Source: Planctomycetota bacterium
Lineage (GTDB): Bacteria; Planctomycetota; UBA1135; UBA2386
NCBI GenBank assembly: GCA_016794035.1
Contig: JAEUHS010000133.1
Span: forward strand, 1-64,000
Reading direction: 5' to 3'
DNA: 64,000 nt
Part shown: piece after piece, positions 26,696 to 35,718 of the stretch
How positions within the stretch are numbered: the stretch's first letter is position 1
Layout of the letters: every line of letters begins with the position of its first letter
The notes under the pieces: generated by a model
Seen by the model: only the letters and a program-made list of their open reading frames with translations
Database searches by the model: none
Told to the model about the DNA's origin: nothing
Made by a program: the position numbers and the translations under genes

Positions 26696-27402
26696 GCACG
26701 CCCGTCCTCGCCGCCGCCAACGTCACCAAGAGCTACCGCCTCGGCAAGCGGGAGATCCCGGTGCTGCGTGGGGTCGACCTCGCCCTGATGCCCGGCGAAC
26801 GCGTCGCGCTGCTCGGCGCATCCGGCGCCGGCAAGTCGACGCTGCTGCACGTGCTCGGCCTGCTCGATGCGCCGACCAGCGGCCAGGTGCTGTTCGACGG
26901 CCGGCCCGTGCACGACCTGCCGGTCGCCGAGCGCGCGCGCCTGCGGCACGAGCACACCGGGTTCGTGTTCCAGTTCTACCACCTGATCCCCGAGCTGACG
27001 GCGCTGCAGAACGTGCTGCTCGCGCGCATGATGGCGACCTCGACGCTGGCCTACTGGCGCACGCGCGGCGCGGCCAGGGCCGCGGCCATGGACCTGCTGG
27101 CGCAGGTCGGGCTGCAGGACCGCCTGCACCACCGGCCGTCGGAGCTGTCGGGCGGCGAACGGCAGCGCGTGGCGATCGCGCGCGCGCTGCTGGCCGAACC
27201 CAAGGTCGTGCTCGCCGACGAACCGACCGGCAACCTCGACTCGGCGACCGCCGCCGGCGTCGTCGAGCTGATGTTCTCGATCCAGCAGCAGCGCGGTCTC
27301 GCGTTCCTGCTGGTCACGCACAACGAGGACCTCGCGCGCCGCTGCGACCGCATCGTGCGCATGCGCGACGGCGTGGTGCAAGGCGAGCCGGCGAGGACCT
27401 GA
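26692..27402 (+). CDS. lolD: LolD-type ABC transporter ATPase
   Basis: A 236-residue ABC ATPase. Walker A is GASGAGKST, the signature is LSGGERQRVAIARAL, Walker B is VVLADEPTGNLD and the switch histidine is LLVTHNEDLA. The Q-loop region FVFQFYHLIPELTALQNVLL matches the LolD/MacB/FtsE group. It sits between two LolCE-type permeases, overlapping the first by 4 nt and the second by 1 nt (TGATG), so the three form one exporter. The lipoprotein-release function is inferred from subunit pattern and the abundance of lipoprotein genes nearby. Confidence 0.88.
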   Translation: MSTPVLAAANVTKSYRLGKREIPVLRGVDLALMPGERVALLGASGAGKSTLLHVLGLLDAPTSGQVLFDGRPVHDLPVAERARLRHEHTGFVFQFYHLIPELTALQNVLLARMMATSTLAYWRTRGAARAAAMDLLAQVGLQDRLHHRPSELSGGERQRVAIARALLAEPKVVLADEPTGNLDSATAAGVVELMFSIQQQRGLAFLLVTHNEDLARRCDRIVRMRDGVVQGEPART

Positions 27403-28745
27403 TGTACCGGCTGTTCCTCGCGGTGCGCTACCTGCTGACGCGGCCGATCAACCTGCTCGGCATGGCCGGCATCCTGGTCAGCGTCTGGGCGCTGGTCGTG
27501 GTCGTGTCGATCTTCTCCGGCTTCCTGCAGCAGATCGAGCTGCACGTGCGGTCGGCGAGCGCCGACATCAGCGTGCACGAGCTGCCGGCCTGGGCCGAGT
27601 GGACGCCGCTCGAGCGCGCGCTGCGCGACGACCCGAACGTCGCCGACACCGCGCGTCGGCTCGTGCACTACGGCATGCTGAGCCGGCCCGGCCAGCGCCC
27701 GGCGTCGCCGCCGCTGCTCGGCCGCAGCGCGCTGCACGGCGGCGACCAGCCGTTCCTGTTCGTGCTCGGCATCGACGCCGCCGCCGAGGCGCGCGTCACC
27801 GGCTTCGGCAGCTGGCTCGAGAACCCCGAGATCCCGGCCGAGCTGCGCGTCGCCGACCGCACCCGGCCGCTCGCCGCCGACGCCGGCCGCCCGCGCGTGC
27901 TGGTCGGCCTCGAACGGCTGCAGCGCGAAGGTCTGCACCGCGGCGACACCGTCGTGCTGACGTCGGGCCGGCTGCAGAGCGAACCGGACGGCCAGAAGGG
28001 CCTGCAGCAGGTCACGCTCGAACTGGTCGTCGCCGGCGCGTTCAAGACCCACCACGGCGGCTTCGACGGCAACAACGTGTTCGTCGACCACGAGGTGCTG
28101 CGCGCGGCGCTGTTCCCCGATGCGCCGGACGGGGTGCAGGAGATCGCCGTGCGCTGCCGCGACGCGGCGACGCTCGACGCGACCGCCACCCGCCTGCAGC
28201 GTGCGGTCGCCCGCGTGCTCGACCGCGGCGACGACCGCGCCTACGGCAAGGTGCAGACCTGGCGCGAGAAGAACGGCCAGTTCCTGGCGTCGGTCGAACA
28301 CCAGCGCGGCCTGCTGAAGATCGTGCTGATCGTCATCATGGTCACGGCGGCGTTCCTGATGCTGGCGACGCTGTCGATGATGGTGACCGAGAAGACGTCC
28401 GACATCGGCATCCTGACGGCGATGGGCGCCACACCGCTCGGCGTGCTGCAGGTGTTCCTCGCCTGCGGGCTGACGATCACCGCCGCCGGCGTCGTGCTCG
28501 GACTGCTGCTCGGCACGGTGACGTCGGTGTTCCTCGAGGAGATCCGCCAGTTCGTGCTGTGGGCGACCTCGATCGACCTGTTCCCGCTGAAGGTCTACAA
28601 CCTCGATCGTGTGCCGTGTGCGATCGATCCGCTGTGGCTGCTGCAGGTCGCGGCGATGGCGCTCGCGGTCGGCACCGTGGTGTCGGCGTGGCCGGCGTGG
28701 CGCGCGGCGCGGCACGACCCGCTGGTCTCGCTGCGCGGCAACTGA
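27402..28745 (+). CDS. LolC/LolE-type ABC transporter permease (second)
   Basis: A 447-residue permease homologous to the one encoded upstream: it shares the N-terminal motif LAVRYLLTRPINLLGMAGIL, a long extracytoplasmic domain and three C-terminal helices. The coupling region is TEKTSDIGILTAMGATPLGV. Two different permeases with one ATPase give the heterodimeric LolC/LolE-LolD arrangement. The ATG overlaps the lolD stop by 1 nt. The C-terminus SAWPAWRAARHDPLVSLRG is typical of the family. Which permease corresponds to LolC and which to LolE cannot be decided from this alone. Confidence 0.86.
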   Translation: MYRLFLAVRYLLTRPINLLGMAGILVSVWALVVVVSIFSGFLQQIELHVRSASADISVHELPAWAEWTPLERALRDDPNVADTARRLVHYGMLSRPGQRPASPPLLGRSALHGGDQPFLFVLGIDAAAEARVTGFGSWLENPEIPAELRVADRTRPLAADAGRPRVLVGLERLQREGLHRGDTVVLTSGRLQSEPDGQKGLQQVTLELVVAGAFKTHHGGFDGNNVFVDHEVLRAALFPDAPDGVQEIAVRCRDAATLDATATRLQRAVARVLDRGDDRAYGKVQTWREKNGQFLASVEHQRGLLKIVLIVIMVTAAFLMLATLSMMVTEKTSDIGILTAMGATPLGVLQVFLACGLTITAAGVVLGLLLGTVTSVFLEEIRQFVLWATSIDLFPLKVYNLDRVPCAIDPLWLLQVAAMALAVGTVVSAWPAWRAARHDPLVSLRGN

Positions 28746-28750
28746 CGCGG

Positions 28751-28756
28751 TAGAGT
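28751..28756 (+). promoter_or_regulatory. -10 element before a small lipoprotein gene
   Basis: TAGAGT, 6 nt before the GTG start at 28763. The same hexamer in the same GCGG-TAGAGT context occurs upstream of the 10083-10586 gene. Suggests a leaderless transcript. Confidence 0.4.
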
Positions 28757-28762
28757 GCGGGC

Positions 28763-29284
28763 GTGCGAGCCAGCGCCCCCATCGCCTGCACCGTGCTGCT
28801 GCTGAGCGCCTGCTGGTCGCCGCCCGAACTCGGCCGGCCGCGCACGCCGCTGCAGACCCTGCAGCGCCCGCTGGCACCGGATCTGACCACGGCGGCGTTC
28901 GCCGCTCGCACGCGCGGGCTGGCGGCGGCGTTGGCGGGACTGCTGGCCGAGCCGGCGCGCGTCCGCAACGCCGCGCCGGTGGGCGAGCGCCTGATCGGCG
29001 GCGAGCTGAGGCGCGCCGGCGAGCTGCCGGCCCGGGCAGCGGGGCTGCTGCACGGTGAGGCGGACCGCGCCGCGGTGCTGCCGCACGACGCCGGCGGCCT
29101 GCTGCGCCAGGTGGCGGAGCCAGCTGGCGACCGCGACCACCACCTGGCCGCCACCGCGCGCCTGCTCGGCGTCGACCGGCGGCCGCTCGGCGAGATCGAC
29201 GACCAACGACACCGGACCGATCCCGACGACGATCGGCCCGAAGCCGGCCTGTGGCGACGCCTCGTCCGCCGGCTGCGCCTCTGA
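28763..29284 (+). CDS. Putative lipoprotein, hypothetical
   Basis: A 173-residue protein with a short lipoprotein signal (MRASAPIACTVLLLSACWS, lipobox LLSAC). The mature part is Arg/Ala/Leu-rich and helical, with FAARTRGLAAALAGLLAEPA and an acidic patch HRTDPDDDRPEAG near the end. No family is recognised. The GTG start follows the second Lol permease stop by 17 nt. A same-length open frame exists antisense, but the lipobox and codon third positions favour this strand. Confidence 0.5.
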   Translation: MRASAPIACTVLLLSACWSPPELGRPRTPLQTLQRPLAPDLTTAAFAARTRGLAAALAGLLAEPARVRNAAPVGERLIGGELRRAGELPARAAGLLHGEADRAAVLPHDAGGLLRQVAEPAGDRDHHLAATARLLGVDRRPLGEIDDQRHRTDPDDDRPEAGLWRRLVRRLRL

Positions 29285-29349
29285 CCGCCTCTAGCACGCC
29301 CACCGGGCGGGCCGTAGAACGGCCACCCCTTAGCCCCGGAGTCCGTCCC

Positions 29350-30981
29350 GTGCCGTCGATCCCGCTTGCGCTGCGTGCGTCCGTCCCCACCCTGCTGCTG
29401 CTGTTGCCGCTGACGGCCCAGGCCCCGACGACCCAGCCGCTGCCCGAGGACCGGCGCGCGGGCGCGGCGACCGTCGACGTCGACCTGTGCAAACAATGGC
29501 TCGGCGCACTGGCGTCGCAGGAGTTCGAGGGCCGCGGCACCGGCCAGCCGGGCTTCCAGAAGGCCGCCGACTTCGTCGCCGCACACTTCCGGGACCTGGG
29601 GCTCGAGGCGCGCGGCGACGGCGGCAGCTACTTCCAGCGCGTGCCGTGGGGCAGGACGCAGATCGACGCGGACAAGACGTTCGTCGAGTTCCGCGACCGG
29701 CGCGACGGCGTCGTACGCATCCCGGCGGCGCGTCTCGCCGGCAGCGCCTCGGTGGCGATGTCGGCCAGCGGCGACGTGCTGCTGCTGTGCGTCGACCCGC
29801 CGGCCTCGGTGCCCGAGGGCAGGTCGACCGCGCCTGCGATCCCGGGCCTCGACGCCGTCGACGCCGAGGGCAAGGTCGTCGTCGCCTACGTGCGCACCGG
29901 CGACGACAAGAGCGCCCTGGCGATGGCGCGCTTCGCGGTGCTGCAGGGGCTGCAGGGCAAGAACGCCGCCGCGGTGCTGTTCGCGCAGAGCGACGCGGTG
30001 CCCGAGGGCCTGCGCGGCGGCCGCGGCGCGTCGCGGCGCAGCAACCCGGCGGCGGCGGCGGCGCGGCGCCAGCCGTTGGACGCCACGTTCGGCGGCGACG
30101 ATCTGCAGGCGCTGCTGCGGGCCGGGGGCCAGTCACCGGCGGTGCTCGCGGGCAGCGTGCTGGCGACGCCGCTGCCGCTGCGCGGCACGGTCGAGGTCGC
30201 GATCGACGAGCAGGCGGCGCCGGCGATGAACGTCTGGGCGGTGCTGCCCGGCAGCGATGCGAAGCTGCGCGACGAGTACGTCGTGGTCGGCAGCCACCTC
30301 GACCACCTCGGCAAGCGCGGCGAGACGATCTTCGCGGGCGCCGACGACGACGGTTCGGGCACCACCGGCGTCATGGCCGTCGCGCGCATGTTCGCCAAGA
30401 ACCCCGTCAAGCCCGAGCGCAGCGTGCTGTTCGTCTGCTTCTGCGGCGAGGAGAGCGGCCTGATCGGCTCGGCCTTCTTCGCCGACAACTGCCCGATCCC
30501 GCTGTCGTCGATCGTCGGCGAACTGCAGATGGACATGATCGGCCGCGACGAGGAGGAGAACGCCGAGGGCAACCAGGGCGAGAAGGCCGAGGACAACCGC
30601 AACTCGCTGCACCTGGTCGGCTCGCAGAAGCTGTCGCCGGCGCTGCACGAACTCTGCCTGGCCGCGAACGCGCGCGCCGGCTTCGACCTCGAGTACGACG
30701 AGGAGCGCATGTTCGGCCGCAGCGACCACGCCAACTTCGCGCAGAAGGGCGTGCCGATCGCGTTCTTCTTCACCGGCCTGCACCGCGACTACCACCGGCC
30801 CAGCGACACGCCGGACAAGATCCACTACGAGAAGCTGCTGCGCGTCGCGCGCTACGTCTACGACATCGCCTTCGAGCTGGCGACCGCGCCCGGGCGACCG
30901 GAGATCGACCCGGACCTGTGGCGCAGCTATCGCGGCAAGCGTGGCGGCGACCCGGCCGCGCCGATGCGCGGCGCCAGGTAG
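29350..30981 (+). CDS. Secreted M28-family zinc metallopeptidase
   Basis: A 543-residue exported protein; the signal peptide is in VPSIPLALRASVPTLLLLLP. Zinc and catalytic residues appear as GSHLDHLG (first His), ADDDGSGTTGVMAVARMF (bridging Asp), FCGEESGLIGS (catalytic and ligand Glu), MDMIGRDEE (Asp) and the distal His in GLHRDYHRPSDTPDKI. Residues about 150-270 are inserted between the N-terminus and the catalytic core and resemble a protease-associated domain (VVAYVRTGDDKSALAMARFA). It probably trims peptides outside the cytoplasm. The GTG start is chosen to give the signal peptide. It converges on a membrane gene with a 4-nt gap. Confidence 0.9.
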   Translation: MPSIPLALRASVPTLLLLLPLTAQAPTTQPLPEDRRAGAATVDVDLCKQWLGALASQEFEGRGTGQPGFQKAADFVAAHFRDLGLEARGDGGSYFQRVPWGRTQIDADKTFVEFRDRRDGVVRIPAARLAGSASVAMSASGDVLLLCVDPPASVPEGRSTAPAIPGLDAVDAEGKVVVAYVRTGDDKSALAMARFAVLQGLQGKNAAAVLFAQSDAVPEGLRGGRGASRRSNPAAAAARRQPLDATFGGDDLQALLRAGGQSPAVLAGSVLATPLPLRGTVEVAIDEQAAPAMNVWAVLPGSDAKLRDEYVVVGSHLDHLGKRGETIFAGADDDGSGTTGVMAVARMFAKNPVKPERSVLFVCFCGEESGLIGSAFFADNCPIPLSSIVGELQMDMIGRDEEENAEGNQGEKAEDNRNSLHLVGSQKLSPALHELCLAANARAGFDLEYDEERMFGRSDHANFAQKGVPIAFFFTGLHRDYHRPSDTPDKIHYEKLLRVARYVYDIAFELATAPGRPEIDPDLWRSYRGKRGGDPAAPMRGAR

Positions 30982-30985
30982 TCCG

Positions 30986-31588
30986 TCACTGCAGGCGCGC
31001 CGGATCCGGCGGGCGCAATGCCAGCGGCGGCCCGAGGATCTCGCTGAGCACCAGCGCCTGGCGCAGGTTGGTGCGCGGGAAGCGATCGGCGATCTCCCGC
31101 ACCCGGCGCGGCCGCTGCACGCGGCCGCCGAGCGTGCCCAGCTCGCTGGTTTCGACCCGCGGCCGCGACGCCGCCTCGCGCTTGCCGATCTGTTCGCCGA
31201 CGTGCGGATCGACGTGGATCTCGAGCTGCCGCCGCTGCGTGGTCGACACCATCGGCGTCGGCGGGCGTTCGGACTCCGCCAGGCGCCGTGGCTTGCTGGG
31301 CGGCAACGTCGGCGCCGTCGGCGGCCGGCTCGCCCGCGCGGGCGGGTCCATGCCGAGGATGCGCCGCATCTCGGCGGCGACGTCGGCCTCCGTCGTGCGG
31401 CCCGGCGCCCCCGGCGGTGCCGGCGACCGCACCGCCGGCGGTGCCGACGGCATGCGCCGCTGCTGCTCGGCGCGTTCGCGGTTCTTGCGCGCCGTCTTCG
31501 CGATGTTGCCGATCATGCCGGCCACCCACGCGACCAGCACGAAGATCAGGATCGGGTTCTGGAACAGGATCTCGAGCAGGCGGCGCAT
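30986..31588 (-). CDS. Membrane-anchored hypothetical protein of the floA cluster
   Basis: A 200-residue protein. Residues 4-26 form a membrane helix (LLEILFQNPILIFVLVAWVA), followed by a basic, proline-rich, probably disordered region and a short C-terminal helix-rich part (REIADRFPRTNLRQALVLSE and ILGPPLALRPPDPARL). The C-terminal ILGPP motif recalls small planctomycete proteins next to floA. It begins 3 nt after the floA stop on the same strand, so it belongs to the nfeD-floA operon. Its function is not known; a membrane-domain accessory role is an inference from context. Confidence 0.68.
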   Translation of the reverse strand: MRRLLEILFQNPILIFVLVAWVAGMIGNIAKTARKNRERAEQQRRMPSAPPAVRSPAPPGAPGRTTEADVAAEMRRILGMDPPARASRPPTAPTLPPSKPRRLAESERPPTPMVSTTQRRQLEIHVDPHVGEQIGKREAASRPRVETSELGTLGGRVQRPRRVREIADRFPRTNLRQALVLSEILGPPLALRPPDPARLQ

Positions 31589-31591
31589 CGA

Positions 31592-32623
31592 CTACTCCTG
31601 GCCCGGCATCTTCTTCTTGTTGCTCTCGGTCGACAGGTGCGCTTCCTCGCCGGCCGCGATGCCGGAACGCATGCGCGTGTCGCTCTCGAGGTTCTTGATG
31701 CGCTGGTAGTCCATGATGCCGAGGTGGCCGGACCGGAACGCGTCGGCCATCGCCTGCGGCACCTCGGCCTCGGCGAGCACCAGCTTGGCCCGGTTCGCCG
31801 CGATCTCGGCGACGTTCTCCTGTTCGGCGGCGACCGCCATCGCGCGGCGGCTCTCGGCGGCGGCCTGCGCGACGCGCTTGTCGGCCTCGGCCTGGTCGGC
31901 CTGCAGCCGGGCGCCGATGTTGTCGCCGATGTCGACGTCGGCGATGTCGATCGACAGGATCTCGAACGCGGTGCCCGCGTCGAGACCCTTGCTCAGCACG
32001 CCCTTGCTGATGCGGTCGGGGTTCTCGAGCACGTCCTTGTGCGAGTCCGACGAACCGATCGTCGACACGATGCCTTCGCCGACGCGGGCGATGATCGTCT
32101 CCTCGGTCGCGCCGCCGACCAGCCGCTTGATGTTGGTGCGCACGGTCACGCGCGCCTTGGCCAGCACCTGGATGCCATTCTTGGCCATCGCCGCGACCTT
32201 GCCTTCCGGCGGGCAGTCGATGACCTTGGGCGTCACCGACGTCTGCACCGCGTCGAGCACGTCGCGGCCGGCGAGGTCGATCGCCGCCGCCTGGCGGAAG
32301 TCGAGGCCGAGGTTGGCGCGGTCGGCGGCGATCAGGGCGCGCACGACGTTGATGACGTTGCCGCCGGCGAGGTAGTGCGCCTCGAGATCGCGCACGTTCA
32401 GCGGCAGGCCGGCCTGCGTCGCCGAGATCGCGCCGCGCACGATCACCGTCGGGTTGACCTTGCGCAGCGACATGCCGACCAGCTGGAACAGGCCGATCTT
32501 GGTGCCCGACATGTAGGCCTGGATCCACAAGTTGATGAACTTGAGGAGCACGAGGACCAGGATCAGCAGGAGCGCGAGCAGCCCCCACAGGAAGTACGTC
32601 AACGGATCAGTCGCAGCGATCAT
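31592..32623 (-). CDS. floA: Flotillin-like protein FloA
   Basis: A 343-residue SPFH-type scaffold of functional membrane microdomains. The N-terminal membrane segment is FLWGLLALLLILVLVLLKFI. The SPFH domain includes NPTVIVRGAISATQAGLPLN and KARVTVRTNIKRLVGGATEE. The long Glu/Ala coiled coil is QADQAEADKRVAQAAAESRR. Length and all blocks fit Bacillus FloA (YqfA). It is preceded by nfeD on the same strand, with 21 nt between, the conserved NfeD-flotillin pairing. Identification is firm. Confidence 0.95.
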   Translation of the reverse strand: MIAATDPLTYFLWGLLALLLILVLVLLKFINLWIQAYMSGTKIGLFQLVGMSLRKVNPTVIVRGAISATQAGLPLNVRDLEAHYLAGGNVINVVRALIAADRANLGLDFRQAAAIDLAGRDVLDAVQTSVTPKVIDCPPEGKVAAMAKNGIQVLAKARVTVRTNIKRLVGGATEETIIARVGEGIVSTIGSSDSHKDVLENPDRISKGVLSKGLDAGTAFEILSIDIADVDIGDNIGARLQADQAEADKRVAQAAAESRRAMAVAAEQENVAEIAANRAKLVLAEAEVPQAMADAFRSGHLGIMDYQRIKNLESDTRMRSGIAAGEEAHLSTESNKKKMPGQE

Positions 32624-32644
32624 GTTCGATTGCAGTTGGTTGGG

Positions 32645-34669
32645 TCAGCGATGGGCAACGACGACGCGGTTGCCGGTGACTTCGACGACGACGATCTCGG
32701 CATCCGCCGGCACCATCTCGCCGCGGGTGACGACGTCGACCTTCTTGCCGTCGATGCGGGCGAAACCAGCCGGCCGCAGGGCCGACAGCGTGACGCCGGT
32801 CTTGTGCAGCAGCGCCTGCAGACCCGGGTCGGCGGCGCCGGCGGAACCCGGGGTCGCCGGACCGGCGAGGATCAGCTGGCGGCCGAACGGCGTGCGCGGC
32901 AGCAGTTTGAACGCCATCGCCAGCACCAGCGGCGCGGCGACCGCCTCGACGGCCACCATCGTGACGCCGAACGAGGTCGATTCCTGGAAGGCCACGAACA
33001 CGGCGCCGAACAGCGCGGCCCCCGCCAGCAGCGCGATCACGCCGAACGAGACGAAGAACACCTCGGCGACGATCAGCACCAGCCCGACGATCACCAGCAG
33101 CACGACGACGCCGACGCTGCCGCGTTCGCCGGCGCGCCCGGCCGCCTCGGCGGCGACCACGACCCGGTTGCCCTGCACGTAGAGCACCCGCAGCGGCGTG
33201 CCGGGCTCGACGAACTCACCCTCGGTGACGACGTCGTAGGGCTCGCCGTCGACCTCCATCGTCCCGGTCGGCCGCAGCACCGTCGCCGCCTTGCCGGTGC
33301 GCCCGACCAGCGCGGTCAGGCGCTCGTTCGGCATGCCGAGCCCGCTGTGACCGCCGGCGGCCGGCTGTGGCTGTGGCGGCGGCAGGAACACGCGGTTGAA
33401 CCACGGCACCTTCGGCAGGATGCGCCAGGTCGCGAAGCCCAGCACCAGCACCATGACGAACAGCAGCGTCACGTTGGTCAGGTTGTGCAGCAGGATGTCC
33501 TCCTCGATCGCGTTCTGCGGCATCACGAACGACTGCTGGCTCAGCACCAGCGCGAGCACGAGGCACAGGAAGCCGACGGCGCCGAACACGACGGTGCCCG
33601 GCAGCAGGAAGATCTCGACCGCGATCGCGGCGAGGCCGAGGAAGAACACCAGGATCTCGGTGACCTCGGCGAGGCCGACGAGGTAGCTGTAGAACATCGC
33701 CAGCGCGAGGAACGCGGTGCCGAGCAGCCCCGGCAGCCCGACGCCCGGCGTCTTGACCTCGAACAGGATCAGCACGAAGCCGGCGACCAGCAGGAACGGC
33801 TGCAGCAGCTCGAGCCAGCCGACCATGTGCTCGGCCCAGTCGACCACCAGCTCCGCCATCGCGTCGCGGTCGACGGTCAGCACCTCGGCGAGCTGCTCGA
33901 CGCTCTGCAGGGTGCCGTTGGACAGCCCGTACTGCTCGGCGCCCTGGGCGCGGACCTCGGCCGGTCGCGTCATCTTCTCCGGCGCGATCACGGTCGCCCC
34001 GCTGCCCTGCAGCGCGGTCAGTTCGTTGGTGTCCAGCAGCCGCGTGCGCTCGAAGCCGCCCTCGCGCACGGTCGCTTCGAACAGCTGCGTGCGCGGGTCC
34101 GCCATCGCCAGCACCAGCTTCTCGGCCTCCGGCCGCAGCTTCTGCTTGCGCCGCTCGAGCCGGCCGCGCAGCGCCTCGCGCATCCCGTCGAAGCGCTGCG
34201 CCATCGCCGAGTCCGGATCGGCGGCCAGCAGCTCGTCGAGTTCGCCCTCGTGCTTGGTGATCTCCCCCAGCACGCCGTTGCCGAGGAAGTAGAGGCGGTC
34301 GGTGCAGACCGCGAGCTGGGCGGCGCCCTGGGTCGTGCGTCCCTGCACCAGCGCGACGGTCTCGATCGCCGAGGCCTGCACGCGGTCGAGCAGGCTCTGC
34401 ACGTCGTCGAGGTCCTCGCCCTGACTGCCGGCGTCCTGCAGCCGGAACACCACGAAGCGCACGCCGTGGGTCGCGGCCTCGCGCAGCGCGCGCGTGCAAC
34501 GCGCCAGCTCCAGCGTGCCGAGCTTGCCGCTCAGCGTGACGACCAGCACCTGCGGCGCGACGGCCGGCGCCTGCGGCCTGGTCGCGTCGACCGGCGCCAG
34601 AGGCCCGCCGCACGCGGCGAACACGGCGAGTCCGAACAGGAGCCAGAACCCGAAGAGATGCTTCGCCAC
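32645..34669 (-). CDS. Long NfeD protein with two C-terminal OB domains and inactive protease domain
   Basis: A 674-residue membrane protein. An exported N-terminal ClpP-like domain follows a lipobox-like signal (FWLLFGLAVFAACGG). Its strands are present (VLVVTLSGKLGTLELARCTR), but the segment normally bearing the catalytic serine reads VQGRTTQGAAQLAVCTDRLY, with no serine, so proteolysis is unlikely. Membrane helices fill about residues 280-400. A first NfeD OB domain has LRPTGTMEVDGEPYDVVTEG; a second membrane set follows, then a second OB domain with LRPAGFARIDGKKVDVVTRG. Duplication of the C-terminal module is unusual. A TGC-TAAACA element ends 7 nt before the GTG. It forms an operon with floA. 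Confidence 0.88.
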   Translation of the reverse strand: MAKHLFGFWLLFGLAVFAACGGPLAPVDATRPQAPAVAPQVLVVTLSGKLGTLELARCTRALREAATHGVRFVVFRLQDAGSQGEDLDDVQSLLDRVQASAIETVALVQGRTTQGAAQLAVCTDRLYFLGNGVLGEITKHEGELDELLAADPDSAMAQRFDGMREALRGRLERRKQKLRPEAEKLVLAMADPRTQLFEATVREGGFERTRLLDTNELTALQGSGATVIAPEKMTRPAEVRAQGAEQYGLSNGTLQSVEQLAEVLTVDRDAMAELVVDWAEHMVGWLELLQPFLLVAGFVLILFEVKTPGVGLPGLLGTAFLALAMFYSYLVGLAEVTEILVFFLGLAAIAVEIFLLPGTVVFGAVGFLCLVLALVLSQQSFVMPQNAIEEDILLHNLTNVTLLFVMVLVLGFATWRILPKVPWFNRVFLPPPQPQPAAGGHSGLGMPNERLTALVGRTGKAATVLRPTGTMEVDGEPYDVVTEGEFVEPGTPLRVLYVQGNRVVVAAEAAGRAGERGSVGVVVLLVIVGLVLIVAEVFFVSFGVIALLAGAALFGAVFVAFQESTSFGVTMVAVEAVAAPLVLAMAFKLLPRTPFGRQLILAGPATPGSAGAADPGLQALLHKTGVTLSALRPAGFARIDGKKVDVVTRGEMVPADAEIVVVEVTGNRVVVAHR

Positions 34670-34676
34670 AGGGCAA

Positions 34677-34685
34677 TGTTTAGCA
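34677..34685 (-). promoter_or_regulatory. Extended -10 before nfeD-floA operon
   Basis: The minus strand reads TGC then TAAACA, ending 7 nt before the nfeD GTG. This fits a leaderless transcript for the nfeD-floA operon. No good -35. Confidence 0.42.
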
Positions 34686-34784
34686 GGAGCGCCCCCCGGT
34701 TGGCGACAGTCGTTCCGCGATCGGCGGGGCTTCCGGCGGACGGTGCGTGCAGTGGTAGGCCGAAGCCTGCCGATAGCAACCGGC

Positions 34785-35705
34785 GTGGTGACGACCGAGG
34801 CATCCCGCCGGCAGCTCGCGCGCGACGCGGCCCTGCGCCTGCACGACGCGGTGCGGACCCTGCGCCAGCACCCGCACCACCAGGTGCTCTGCCGCACCGC
34901 GGTACGGCGCGGCGTCGACGCCGTGCTGGCGGCCACCGGCAACGACCCGCTGCGACTGCGGCTCGGCGACGGCGCCGCCAGCGTCGACGGCGAGGATCTG
35001 TTCCCGTTCGCGGCCCAGCAGCCGCCGTTCGGCACTCTGCGCGCGGCGGGCATCGGCGAACTGGTGCTGCCGCGCGGCATCCACGCCGCCGCGGTCGAGC
35101 GGTTGCTGCACGCGCTGGCGGCGACCAGCCACGACGACCCCGGCCACGATCCGGCCGCGGCCCTGCGCGACGCCGCGCCCGAGGTGCACCTGCGCGCCGC
35201 CACCGTCGACGACGCCACCGACGACGCCGCGGGGCCGCGCGCGGACTGGTGGCTGCTGCCGGCGCCGGCGCCGACCGCCGCGCGCCTGCAGCCCGGCATC
35301 GAACGCGCCCTGCACGACAACCTGCCGGCCCGCTGCGCGCGGCAGCTGTTCGCCGACCTCGACGAACACGGCGCCGGGGCGACCGAGACGCTGCAGCCGC
35401 TGTTCGCGACGCTGCTCGCGCGCGGCGACCTCGCCACCGCGGCCTGGCTGCTCGAACAGGCGCACCACCACGCCGCGGTGCCGCGCGACGCGCTCGCCGC
35501 GATGCAGCAGCTCGCCACCGGCCACTGCGACGAAGCGCGGCTGCGGGCCCTGTTCGCCAGCGCGCCGCGGGAGCACCTGCTCGACCTGCTGACGCTGGTG
35601 ATGCAGCTCGGCTGTGACGCCACCGAACGGCTGGCGCGACTGGCGTGGCAGCTGCGCCACCCGCTCGCCGACTGGATCGACGACCTGCTCGGCCGTCGTT
35701 CGTAG
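34785..35705 (+). CDS. Hypothetical protein, HEAT-type helical
   Basis: A 306-residue cytoplasmic protein. The N-terminal domain (LHDAVRTLRQHPHHQVLCRT, LRLRLGDGAASVDGEDLFPF and AAGIGELVLPRGIHAAAVER) resembles a small alpha/beta domain that often precedes HEAT-like helices in unnamed proteins of planctomycetes and myxobacteria: it has the pattern 'helix, strand pair with a short turn, Gly-rich strand, helix'. The C-terminal half is all helical with repeats (LFATLLARGDLATAAWLLEQ and LRALFASAPREHLLDLLTLV). Two adjacent GTG codons could start it. A TAGCAA element lies 5 nt upstream. It is divergent from nfeD. Function unknown; the homology statement is from memory of the pattern. Confidence 0.6.
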   Translation: MVTTEASRRQLARDAALRLHDAVRTLRQHPHHQVLCRTAVRRGVDAVLAATGNDPLRLRLGDGAASVDGEDLFPFAAQQPPFGTLRAAGIGELVLPRGIHAAAVERLLHALAATSHDDPGHDPAAALRDAAPEVHLRAATVDDATDDAAGPRADWWLLPAPAPTAARLQPGIERALHDNLPARCARQLFADLDEHGAGATETLQPLFATLLARGDLATAAWLLEQAHHHAAVPRDALAAMQQLATGHCDEARLRALFASAPREHLLDLLTLVMQLGCDATERLARLAWQLRHPLADWIDDLLGRRS

Positions 35706-35718
35706 CGGACCGGCCCCG

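Noticed and set aside
30941..35617. Open frame of 1558 codons on the plus strand
   Set aside because: It is antisense to floA and nfeD, is rich in Arg, Ala, His and Gln without domain motifs, and is a known by-product of GC-rich coding DNA.
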